Assembly: GCA_002341345.1 (NCBI GenBank)
Contig: DDNW01000021.1
Span: 1-5,365 of the forward strand
Direction: 5' to 3'
Source of the DNA: Erythrobacter sp. UBA2510
Lineage (GTDB): Bacteria; Pseudomonadota; Alphaproteobacteria; Sphingomonadales; Sphingomonadaceae
Length of the DNA stretch: 5,365 bases
Numbering within the stretch: position 1 is the first letter of the stretch; each line of letters opens with the position of its first letter. Under the pieces are notes generated by a model, which searched no databases, had not been told where the DNA came from, and saw only the letters and a program-made list of their open reading frames with translations. Positions 1-5,365 of the stretch are shown one piece after another. The translations under genes were made by a program, and so were the position numbers.

Positions 1-193
1 ACGCCCGACCCCAACCTTGGCAAAATTAAATTGAAGCCTTGCCCGCGACCGCCATTTTTTCGCTTATCTGCGATTTATCCATGTAAACCATAGGTTTGCT
101 TGAGGCCAGTCTACTCTTCTACCGCCGTCCTCCGCCGCCCATTCGATTGAATCTGGATACTAATTGGATGTGGGATTATGGTGTTTGGATACG
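1..193. other. Upstream intergenic region, no gene seen
   Basis: No convincing coding frame, tRNA or rRNA is visible in this left edge. It is more AT-rich in places (around 20-35 and 50-95) than the copper genes. I looked for a sigma-70 promoter for the integrase and found only weak, badly spaced hexamers (TTGAAT at 147-152 and GATTAT at 174-179, 21 bases apart), so no promoter is called. The integrase transcript must begin somewhere here or to the left of the window. Confidence 0.5.
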
Positions 194-207
194 AACCTTC
201 GAAGGTT
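194..207. promoter_or_regulatory. 14-bp perfect palindrome before the integrase
   Basis: AACCTTCGAAGGTT reads the same on both strands (seven-base arms, no loop). It ends 23 bases before the integrase ATG. The position suits an operator for a dimeric repressor, for the integrase itself or for an excisionase, but it has no unpaired loop, so an RNA hairpin is less likely. The dyad is seen directly; the function is inferred. Confidence 0.4.
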
Positions 208-230
208 TTGGTTGAGGTTTGGAAAATCAC

Positions 231-1499
231 ATGGTGGGATCAGGACGTTTGACCAAGAGGATGATCGACGACGCAAAGCCGGTGTCCGGCAAGCCGACCT
301 TTCTTTGGGACAAGGAACTGCGGGGCTTCGGCTTCAAGGTCGAGGCAGGCGGAACGAAGTCGTTCGTGCTTCAGTATCGGAACGCCGAACGAAGAAAGCG
401 CCGTCTCGTCCTCGGTCGATACGGTGTCATGACTTTGGAAGAAGCACGCTCCGAAGCGCGCATCAAGCTTGGTGAGGTCGCGCGCGGAACGGATCCTGCC
501 GACAAAAAGCGCGCCATCCGCGACGGCGCAACTGTCGGCCAGGTGTGTGATTGGTATTTGTGCGAGGCAGAGGCGGGCCGGATACTCGGTCGCAAACGGA
601 CTCCGATCAAGTCCTCAACACTTGCGATGGATCGAAGCAGGATAGAGTCTCATGTGCGCCCATTGCTCGGTCGGAGGAAAGTCGCCGCTCTTAAACTTCC
701 TGATATAGAGGCCATGCAGCACGACATTGCCGTTGGAAAGACCGCGAGGCCGCGCGGTGAGGGACGAGGTGGAACGACGCAAGGCGGCAAGGGCGTGGCG
801 GCGAGATCAGTCTCTATGCTGCACAGCATTTTCGCGCACGCCAGGCGTGCGGGCTTGATCGATTCAAATCCTGCCGTGGGTGTCCGAAAATTTCCCGATC
901 GGAAAAAGACTAGGAGGCTAAGCCGCGAAGAGGTGCGTAAACTCGGTCACGCGATGCGCGATGTTGCCGATTTCGAACATCCGGTCGGTCTGGCCATCAT
1001 TCGGTTGCTGGCCCTAACCGGGCTACGATTAAACGAGGCTCAGAGCGTTGAGCGCAACTGGGTATTCGATGAGGGATACATTGCTTTTGGAGATACGAAG
1101 ACGGGCGCGCAGATCAGGCTGATTGGGAGTCCTGCGCTCGAGTTACTGAGGGCTCAGCCCGCAATCGGTGATGAGCCCTTCGTCTTTCCGTCGGATGGAG
1201 GTCAGTCCCATTTCGTCGCCGCGAGCGGCGTTCTCGGGCGTATCTGTCAGCAGTTAGGCTGGACCGATGTTACCCCGCACACATTGCGGCACACTTTCGG
1301 AAGTATCGCTGGCGAGCTTGGGTATTCCGAGCTGACGATCGCGGCGATGCTAGGTCATTCTGCAGGTTCCGTTACCGGACGTTATGTGCATCTCGACCAA
1401 GCTGTCGAGTCGGCTGTGGAACGGGTTTCGACCGAAATCGCAGCTTTGTTGGACGGCGAACGGAGCAGTTATTCTGAAGCCCTACCCAAACGAGCGTGA
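231..1499 (+). CDS. Tyrosine recombinase / site-specific integrase (P4-like, arm-binding N-terminus)
   Basis: Predicted 422-residue integrase that cuts and rejoins DNA at att sites through a covalent 3'-phosphotyrosyl intermediate. From the ATG, residues about 5-85 resemble the DUF4102 arm-binding domain (LTKRMIDDAKP, then LWDKELRGFGFKV). Residues about 100-215 form the core-binding SAM-like domain, with a Gly/Arg-rich insert at about 174-190. Residues about 230-405 are the catalytic domain. The whole active site is present: R266 (TGLRLNEAQ), K290 (DTKTG), H350 and R353 (PHTLRHTF), H376 (LGH) and Y385 (GRYVH). It therefore looks intact and active. A TTG at 219 is in frame, but the ATG at 231 starts where family members usually do; neither has a strong ribosome-binding site (GAGG at 214-217 is 13 bases from the ATG). 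Its bases look less GC-rich than copA, which suits transfer. It is typical of genomic islands; the exact subfamily and target are not provable here. Confidence 0.93.
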   Translation: MVGSGRLTKRMIDDAKPVSGKPTFLWDKELRGFGFKVEAGGTKSFVLQYRNAERRKRRLVLGRYGVMTLEEARSEARIKLGEVARGTDPADKKRAIRDGATVGQVCDWYLCEAEAGRILGRKRTPIKSSTLAMDRSRIESHVRPLLGRRKVAALKLPDIEAMQHDIAVGKTARPRGEGRGGTTQGGKGVAARSVSMLHSIFAHARRAGLIDSNPAVGVRKFPDRKKTRRLSREEVRKLGHAMRDVADFEHPVGLAIIRLLALTGLRLNEAQSVERNWVFDEGYIAFGDTKTGAQIRLIGSPALELLRAQPAIGDEPFVFPSDGGQSHFVAASGVLGRICQQLGWTDVTPHTLRHTFGSIAGELGYSELTIAAMLGHSAGSVTGRYVHLDQAVESAVERVSTEIAALLDGERSSYSEALPKRA

Positions 1500-1863
1500 C
1501 GAGCGCGTTTCGCCGCTGCTACTTCGCTAGAACAACGACCTGCACTTTCTTGCCACCTCCGAACGCCGAGCGCCGCAGCGACCGCTACGATCCGCCCAGA
1601 AGAGGACTCGAACGAACTAGCTAGACACCTGTATTATGGACATTCTTTGAAGCCCGACGAGCTCGAGAACCATCACGCTGACCACCAGTCTCATGCGCTT
1701 TAGTGGTTCGATGCCACACCCTTAATCTGCCGATCGCTTTATCTGCATTTCAATACGATTCGTGATCTGATTTTCCCAGACCCGGAAAGAGATGTCGCGC
1801 GTTCTCAATCGGCTGAAAATTAGCATCCGCAGATGGGAGTCGATCGTCAGCGTGAAATCAACG
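1500..1863. other. 364-base non-coding junction between integrase and copper genes
   Basis: Integrase and cupredoxin genes converge on this stretch. No frame with a ribosome-binding site or a recognisable product was found, and no strong hairpin followed by a T-run on either strand, so the terminators are not identified. The one structured element is the tRNA-like segment at 1594-1613. Short palindromes (CTAGCTAG at 1617-1624, CGAGCTCG at 1658-1665) are too short to mean much. Base composition is mixed and lower in GC than copA, as in an element boundary. Confidence 0.5.
1594..1613 (-). other. tRNA 3'-end fragment (tRNA-Leu-like), candidate att core
   Basis: Read on the minus strand, this is GTTCGAGTCCTCTTCTGGGC. 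It fits tRNA positions 53-72: G53, a TTCGAGT T-loop obeying TTCRANY, C61, and then exactly the number of bases needed to finish the T-stem and the 3' acceptor strand. From memory, the same 20 bases end alphaproteobacterial tRNA-Leu genes whose acceptor stem begins GCCCAG. No D-arm, anticodon arm or CCA follows or precedes it, so it is not a working tRNA. Integrases often use the T-loop to 3' end of a tRNA gene as crossover core, which leaves such a partial copy at one end. The tRNA-Leu identity and the att role are inference. Confidence 0.5.
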
Positions 1864-2409
1864 TCAAAGCTGGCGAACCGTCAGCGGTCCATACATACCA
1901 GCCTCGTAGTGACCGGGGATGAGGCAAGCGAACTCGAAGATTCCGGCGGTCGTGAACGTCCAGGCGAGTTCGCCAGTCCCGCCCGGCTCAAGCGTAATCG
2001 ATTTGGGGGTGTCGTGCTTGTGCATCTCGGGCATCGCCTCCATCTCAGCCTTGTGCTCGGCGTTGTCCTCCTTCGTTCCAAGCACGAACTCGTGGGCGAT
2101 CTGTCCATTGTTGGCGATCGCGAAGCGGACGGTCTCGCCTTCGGCGACCTCGATCGAGCCGGGCACGAAGATCATGCGACCATCTTCGGTCTCACGCATG
2201 GAAACCTCTATAGTGCGCGTCGCTTCGCTCGGCTGAGCAGGAACGCCGATTGCAGTTTCGGTAGCAGCGGTCTGGCCAGCATCAGGCATCGTCTCGCTGT
2301 GGTCTGCGCCATGCATGGCGTGATCGTCGCCAAGCTCGCCCTGACCGCAGGAAGAGAGTAGGCCGATCGTAGCGATCGCGAGGGGAAATCGCTTCGAGAA
2401 TATTTTCAT
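1864..2409 (-). CDS. Cupredoxin-domain envelope lipoprotein, CopI-like copper-binding protein
   Basis: Predicted 181-residue envelope protein with a type-1 copper centre. Residues 1-20 are a lipoprotein signal (MKIFSKRF, then a hydrophobic run) ending in lipobox LSSC with C21 as lipidated Cys; Gly at +2 gives no inner-membrane retention signal. Residues about 28-41 form a His/Met-rich stretch (DDHAMHGADHSETM). The cupredoxin fold covers about 65-181. The ligand set is complete: H106 (IAHEF), C162 (FEFACLIPGH), H167 and M172. A second Met/His-rich insert lies at about 119-132 (EMEAMPEMHKH). The ATG at 2409 is preferred to one 13 codons earlier because it begins the signal peptide and follows GAGGAG by six bases. 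It lies 10 bases behind the HMA gene, in one operon. CopI proteins have the same build (Met/His-rich N-terminus plus cupredoxin, copper-induced with copA). Role as periplasmic Cu binder or oxidant of Cu(I) is inferred; electron transfer is an alternative. Confidence 0.88.
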   Translation of the reverse strand: MKIFSKRFPLAIATIGLLSSCGQGELGDDHAMHGADHSETMPDAGQTAATETAIGVPAQPSEATRTIEVSMRETEDGRMIFVPGSIEVAEGETVRFAIANNGQIAHEFVLGTKEDNAEHKAEMEAMPEMHKHDTPKSITLEPGGTGELAWTFTTAGIFEFACLIPGHYEAGMYGPLTVRQL

Positions 2410-2419
2410 CTGACACTCC

Positions 2420-2614
2420 TCAAGCGGCGGTCGCAGGAAAGCCTGCATTCTTCAGGGCTTCGAGAAACGCCTCTCGCGGCTTGTCCGAATTGACAACGAC
2501 CTGCCGAGCTTCGGGATCGGCTTCGACCGTCGCGTGGGCGTCGACCGATTGAATCGCCTTGGTGACGCCGCGGGCGCAGCCGCCGCACTTCATGGTCTCG
2601 ATATGGAATTGCAT
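2420..2614 (-). CDS. Small heavy-metal-associated (HMA) domain protein, CopZ-like copper chaperone
   Basis: A 64-residue protein made of a single HMA (ferredoxin-like beta-alpha-beta-beta-alpha-beta) domain, probably cytosolic as it has no signal peptide. The metal loop is MKCGGC, with C10 and C13 as the two thiol ligands, followed by the amphipathic helix ARGVTKAIQSV. CGGC differs from the CASC loops of CopA next door, and the usual C-terminal Gly-Tyr is Gly-Phe here. Starting at the ATG at 2614 gives the normal domain start and a GGAG box seven bases upstream; a longer frame to 2650 would add an unrelated tail and overlap the promoter. It is the first gene of the leftward operon. Likely role: bind cytosolic Cu(I) and pass it to CopA. 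Other soft metals cannot be excluded from sequence, though the context favours copper. Confidence 0.87.
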   Translation of the reverse strand: MQFHIETMKCGGCARGVTKAIQSVDAHATVEADPEARQVVVNSDKPREAFLEALKNAGFPATAA

Positions 2615-2647
2615 CGCTTTGCTCCGTGTTCTGGTTCGATGCGCCTC

Positions 2648-2678
2648 CATCTGGGGCTTCCCATCGCTGGAAGGTCAA
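2648..2678 (-). promoter_or_regulatory. CueR-type promoter for the HMA-cupredoxin operon
   Basis: On the minus strand, -35 TTGACC (2678-2673) is followed by a 19-base spacer (2672-2654) and a poor -10 CAGATG (2653-2648). The long spacer holds a dyad, ACCTTCC-N7-GGAAGCC, close to the CueR operator of E. coli copA (ACCTTCC-N7-GGAAGGT). MerR-family activators act at exactly such over-long spacers by untwisting the DNA when metal binds. The predicted transcript would begin near 2641, about 27 bases before the HMA start codon. The boxes are seen directly; CueR as the binder is inferred. Confidence 0.8.
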
Positions 2679-2705
2679 GCTGAAAAGCGAATTTGACGAA
2701 AGGCC

Positions 2706-2736
2706 TTGACCTTCCCATCATTGGAACCCTCATCTT
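2706..2736 (+). promoter_or_regulatory. CueR-type promoter for copA-cueR
   Basis: On the plus strand, -35 TTGACC (2706-2711) is followed by a 19-base spacer (2712-2730) and -10 CATCTT (2731-2736). The dyad is ACCTTCC-N7-GGAACCC, with the left arm perfect and the right arm matching only GGAA of the E. coli form. Transcription would begin near 2743, about 30 bases before the copA ATG. The two -35 boxes of the divergent promoters are 27 bases apart (2679-2705), so each unit has its own operator instead of sharing one. Confidence 0.82.
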
Positions 2737-2772
2737 GTCCTCAACTTGAGTTCAGCGACAGGAGCGAGCGCC

Positions 2773-5307
2773 ATGAATGCGCCCCCGAGATTATCGACGC
2801 CCATCACCCTGACAATCGAGGGTATGACCTGCGCCTCGTGCGTCGGACGGGTCGAGCGCGCTTTGCGCGCCGTGCCGGGCGTACTCGAGGCCAATGTGAA
2901 CCTTGCAACCGAGCGTGCTGACGTGCGCTTCGAAGGCGCGCCCAACCGGACGGCGCTGGTCAAGGCGATCGAGGATGTCGGCTACGACATCCCTGCTAGC
3001 AGTGTGGAACTTGCGGTGGAGGGGATGACCTGTGCCTCCTGCGTCGGCCGGGTCGAGCGTACGCTGATGGCCGTGCCCGGCGTGACCGAAGCCAATGTCA
3101 ACCTCGCCACCGAGCGCGCTACGGTGCGCGGAACCGCTGACGCCGCCAGCTTGATCGCCGCCATCGACGACGTCGGCTACGAGGCGCGGGAGTTAAAGGA
3201 CCGGTCTGCGGCAGATGAAACCGCATCCGAGAAGCGCGAGGCCGAGGCACGCGGCCTTCGGCGCAGCGTGCTCATCGCTGCGCTCCTGACGCTGCCCGTC
3301 TTCATCCTCGAGATGGGCAGCCATGTCATCCCTGGAATGCACCAGTTCGTCATGGACACGATCGGCATGCGGGCGAGTTGGATGATCCAGTTCCTGCTCA
3401 CGACGCTCGTGCTCATCGGCCCCGGACGGCAGTTCTACACCAAGGGCTTCCCGGCGCTCTTCAAGGGCGCGCCCGATATGAACAGCCTCGTCGCGGTCGG
3501 AACTACGGCCGCCTATCTCTTCTCCGTCGTAGCGCTCCTCGCCCCGGGGCTGCTGCCAGCGGGCACGGTCAACGTCTATTTCGAGGCGGCGGCGGTCATC
3601 GCCACGCTGATCCTGGTGGGCCGCTGGATGGAGGCGCGCGCCAAGGGCCGCACATCCGAAGCGATCAAGCGGCTCGTCGGGCTTCAGGCCAAGACGGCGA
3701 GGGTGCGCCGGGGCGGCGAGACCGTCGAGATCGCCATCGCCGAGGTCGCGCCCGGCGACGTCATCGAGGTGCGCCCCGGCGAGCGTGTGCCTGTCGACGG
3801 CGAGGTGATCGAGGGCAAGAGCTATATCGACGAGTCGATGATCACCGGCGAGCCGGTCCCGGTCGCAAAGGAGGATGGTGCCACGGTCGTCGGCGGAACG
3901 GTCAACCAGACCGGCAGCCTCGCCTTTCGAGCCACGGCCGTGGGCGGCGACACGATGCTCGCCCAGATCATCCGCATGGTCGAAGAGGCGCAGGGTTCGA
4001 AGCTGCCGATCCAGGCGCTGGTCGACAAGGTCACGATGTACTTCGTCCCCGCCGTCATCACGCTCGCGCTCCTGACCTTCGGCGTCTGGTTCTTCTTCGG
4101 ACCGGAACCCGCGCTGACCTTTGGCCTCGTGAACGCGGTGGCGGTGCTCATCATCGCCTGTCCCTGCGCCATGGGCCTCGCCACGCCGACCTCGATCATG
4201 GTCGGCACGGGCCGCGGCGCAGAGATGGGTGTGCTCTTCCGCAAGGGCGAGGCGCTGCAGCTTCTGAAGGAAGCCCGGGTCGTCGCGCTCGACAAGACCG
4301 GCACTTTGACCGAGGGCGAGCCGAGCATGACGGACCTCACCGTTGCGGACGGCTTCGACCGGGACGACGTGCTCGCCCGCATAGCGGCGGTCGAGGCGAA
4401 GTCGGAACATCCGATCGCCCGCGCCATCGTGGCGGCGGCGAAAGATCAGGGGTTGAGCCTGCCCGAGGTCGCCGGTTTCGATAGCGTCACCGGTATGGGT
4501 GTGGTGGCTACGGCAGGTGGCCAGCGTGTCAAGATCGGCGCGGACCGATACATGGCTTCGCTCGGGCATGATGTGTCCGTCTTCGCCGATACCGCCAAGC
4601 GCCTCGCCGACGAAGGCAAGTCGCCGCTCTACGCCGCGATAGACGGCAAGCTGGCGGCCATCGTCGCCGTGGCCGATCCGATCAAGGAGACCACGCCCGA
4701 AGCGATCCGGGCGCTCCACGATCTCGGCCTTAAGGTCGCGATGATCACGGGCGACAACCGCCGCACGGCGGAGGCCATCGCGCGCAAGCTCGGCATCGAC
4801 GAGGTCGTGGCCGAGGTCCTGCCCGACGGCAAGGTCGACGCGGTGAAGGCGCTCAAGGGGGGGCACGGCCGCACAGCCTTCGTCGGCGACGGGATCAACG
4901 ACGCGCCCGCGCTCGCCGAAGCGGACGTAGGCCTCGCCATCGGCACCGGCACGGACGTGGCCATCGAGGCGGCGGATGTGGTGCTGATGTCGGGCTCGCT
5001 CAAGGGCGTGCCCAACGCCATCGCGCTCTCCAAGGCGACGATCCGCAACATCAAGCAGAACCTGTTCTGGGCGTTCGCCTACAACACGGCGCTGGTTCCG
5101 GTCGCGGCGGGCGCGCTCTATCCGACATTCGGCGTCTTCCTCTCGCCGATCTTCGCCGCGGGCGCGATGGCGTTGTCCTCGGTCTTCGTCCTCGGAAACG
5201 CACTGCGCCTGCGTCGCTGGGAACCTCCCATGCGGGAAGTGGCAGAATTGAACGGGAAGCTAGGAGTATCCCGATCTCACCAGCTCGCTGAAGGAGCTGC
5301 CGCATGA
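2773..5307 (+). CDS. copA: Cu(I)-exporting P1B-1-type ATPase CopA
   Basis: Inner-membrane pump of 844 residues that uses ATP to move Cu(I) out of the cytosol. In order: two HMA domains (GMTCASC, C20/C23 and C87/C90); about eight membrane helices (roughly 165-185, 202-222, 236-261, 268-286, 421-445, 452-474, 763-785, 791-812); actuator TGEP at 358-361; the transport motif CPC at 463-465; phosphorylation site DKTGT with D507; nucleotide-domain HP at 546-547; TGDN at 659-662; and GDGIND at 705-710. Y770-N771 in helix 7 and M799/S802-S803 in helix 8 are the Cu(I)-specific P1B-1 signature, arguing against Zn/Cd/Pb pumps. Length is normal for a two-HMA CopA. The ATG at 2773 has AGGAG eight bases upstream; the in-frame TTG at 2746 lies almost at the predicted transcript start and is rejected. 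Its stop overlaps the next gene by four bases (ATGA), so the regulator is probably co-transcribed and translationally coupled. Very GC-rich third positions. Confidence 0.97.
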   Translation: MNAPPRLSTPITLTIEGMTCASCVGRVERALRAVPGVLEANVNLATERADVRFEGAPNRTALVKAIEDVGYDIPASSVELAVEGMTCASCVGRVERTLMAVPGVTEANVNLATERATVRGTADAASLIAAIDDVGYEARELKDRSAADETASEKREAEARGLRRSVLIAALLTLPVFILEMGSHVIPGMHQFVMDTIGMRASWMIQFLLTTLVLIGPGRQFYTKGFPALFKGAPDMNSLVAVGTTAAYLFSVVALLAPGLLPAGTVNVYFEAAAVIATLILVGRWMEARAKGRTSEAIKRLVGLQAKTARVRRGGETVEIAIAEVAPGDVIEVRPGERVPVDGEVIEGKSYIDESMITGEPVPVAKEDGATVVGGTVNQTGSLAFRATAVGGDTMLAQIIRMVEEAQGSKLPIQALVDKVTMYFVPAVITLALLTFGVWFFFGPEPALTFGLVNAVAVLIIACPCAMGLATPTSIMVGTGRGAEMGVLFRKGEALQLLKEARVVALDKTGTLTEGEPSMTDLTVADGFDRDDVLARIAAVEAKSEHPIARAIVAAAKDQGLSLPEVAGFDSVTGMGVVATAGGQRVKIGADRYMASLGHDVSVFADTAKRLADEGKSPLYAAIDGKLAAIVAVADPIKETTPEAIRALHDLGLKVAMITGDNRRTAEAIARKLGIDEVVAEVLPDGKVDAVKALKGGHGRTAFVGDGINDAPALAEADVGLAIGTGTDVAIEAADVVLMSGSLKGVPNAIALSKATIRNIKQNLFWAFAYNTALVPVAAGALYPTFGVFLSPIFAAGAMALSSVFVLGNALRLRRWEPPMREVAELNGKLGVSRSHQLAEGAAA
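2818..3183 (+). repeat. Tandem HMA repeat inside copA
   Basis: Two copies of the metal-binding domain lie 201 bases (67 codons) apart, at 2818-2988 and 3019-3183. They share [14 protein letters not shown] and [11 protein letters not shown] almost unchanged at the protein level, and many codons are identical too. The rest of each copy (after the ATERA segment) has diverged, with one copy about two codons shorter. This points to an intragenic duplication kept alike by selection or by gene conversion. Confidence 0.85.
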
Positions 5308-5365
5308 ACATCGGCGAAGCCGCGCGGCGCTCCGGCGTGACCGCGAAGATGATCCGCTATTACGA
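5304..5365 (+). CDS. cueR: MerR-family copper-responsive regulator, N-terminal fragment (probable CueR/HmrR)
   Basis: Only the first 20 codons are inside the window; the gene runs off the right edge. They read [20 protein letters not shown], followed by the first two bases of what is probably the Glu codon of the MerR signature K-M-I-R-Y-Y-E. This is the start of the winged helix-turn-helix, whose first helix begins with the usual I-G-E-A. The start overlaps the copA stop (ATGA), and AAGGAG lies seven bases upstream within the end of copA. CueR activates copper-export promoters with 19-base spacers, and two such promoters lie in this window, so CueR is the natural call. The metal-binding Cys pair lies beyond the window, so ZntR- or other MerR-type sensors are not strictly excluded. 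Confidence 0.85.
   Translation, partial: MNIGEAARRSGVTAKMIRYY

Noticed and set aside
1667..1709. Possible hairpin GAACCA...TGGTTC as a terminator for the converging genes
   Set aside because: Only six paired bases around a long loop and no T-run after it on either strand.
1701..1715. GGTTCGATGCC as a second tRNA T-loop
   Set aside because: The loop does not obey the TTCRANY pattern at its last position and no acceptor-stem sequence follows.
1792..2361. Open frame of 189 codons on the plus strand, antisense to the cupredoxin gene
   Set aside because: The cupredoxin on the other strand has a signal peptide, copper ligands and a good ribosome-binding site, while this frame has none of these and no recognisable domain.
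2746..2772. TTG at 2746 as copA start, adding nine residues
   Set aside because: It falls about three bases from the predicted transcription start and lacks a ribosome-binding site, whereas ATG at 2773 has AGGAG at ideal spacing.
3378..4484. Open frame of 368 codons on the plus strand within copA, in another frame
   Set aside because: Arg/Gly-rich translation typical of a shifted frame of a GC-rich gene; no ribosome-binding site and no family resemblance.
3193..4866. Very long open frame on the minus strand (557 codons) opposite copA
   Set aside because: It lies wholly antisense to the well-supported copA gene; GC-rich third positions suppress stop codons in the opposite frame. The product is a low-complexity, His/Asp/Arg-rich string with no recognisable domain.
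5224..5243. A CueR-like dyad (ACCTCCC...GGGAAG) near the end of copA, possibly an internal promoter for the regulator
   Set aside because: The gap between the arms is about two bases shorter than in the two real sites, there is no TTGACC box in front, and the bases encode the CopA tail.
1..5365. CRISPR array, insertion sequence ends, rRNA or a complete tRNA
   Set aside because: No regularly spaced repeats, no transposase, no terminal inverted repeats and no full cloverleaf were seen on reading both strands.

Overview
The window looks like accessory DNA from a GC-rich Gram-negative bacterium. An alphaproteobacterium, possibly a sphingomonad, is the most likely source. This rests on GC-rich codon use, the style of the integrase, and the copper-gene set; no species can be named from sequence alone. 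It holds two blocks: an integration block on the left (about 1-1720) and a compact copper-detoxification block on the right (about 1860-5365).

Left block. A complete tyrosine-recombinase integrase (231-1499, +) has the full R-K-H-R-H-Y catalytic set. A perfect 14-bp palindrome (194-207) sits just before its start. The 364 bases after it contain no convincing gene. They do carry a 20-base segment on the minus strand (1594-1613) that matches, base for base in layout, the 3' part (T-loop to end of acceptor stem) of a tRNA, apparently tRNA-Leu. It is cut off on both sides, as expected for an attachment-site core left by an integrative element.

Right block. Two divergent transcription units share a 158-base regulatory region. 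Leftward: a 64-residue heavy-metal-associated (HMA) copper-chaperone-like protein (2420-2614), then, 10 bases later, a predicted lipoprotein cupredoxin with a complete type-1 copper site and Met/His-rich stretches (1864-2409). Rightward: a Cu(I)-exporting P1B-type ATPase, copA (2773-5307), whose stop overlaps by four bases the start of a MerR-family regulator, probably cueR, cut by the window edge (5304-5365). Each unit has its own CueR-type promoter: a TTGACC -35 box and a 19-base spacer carrying a CCTTCC...GGAA dyad.

Inferred working: CueR senses cytosolic Cu(I) and switches on both promoters. The small HMA protein may carry Cu(I) to CopA, CopA pumps it across the inner membrane, and the envelope cupredoxin binds it outside the cytosol. 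The families are well known; the less ordinary points are the paired CueR promoters, the CopI-like cupredoxin with two Met/His clusters, and the tRNA-derived scar between the integrase and the copper genes. I see no clearly new biological system here.
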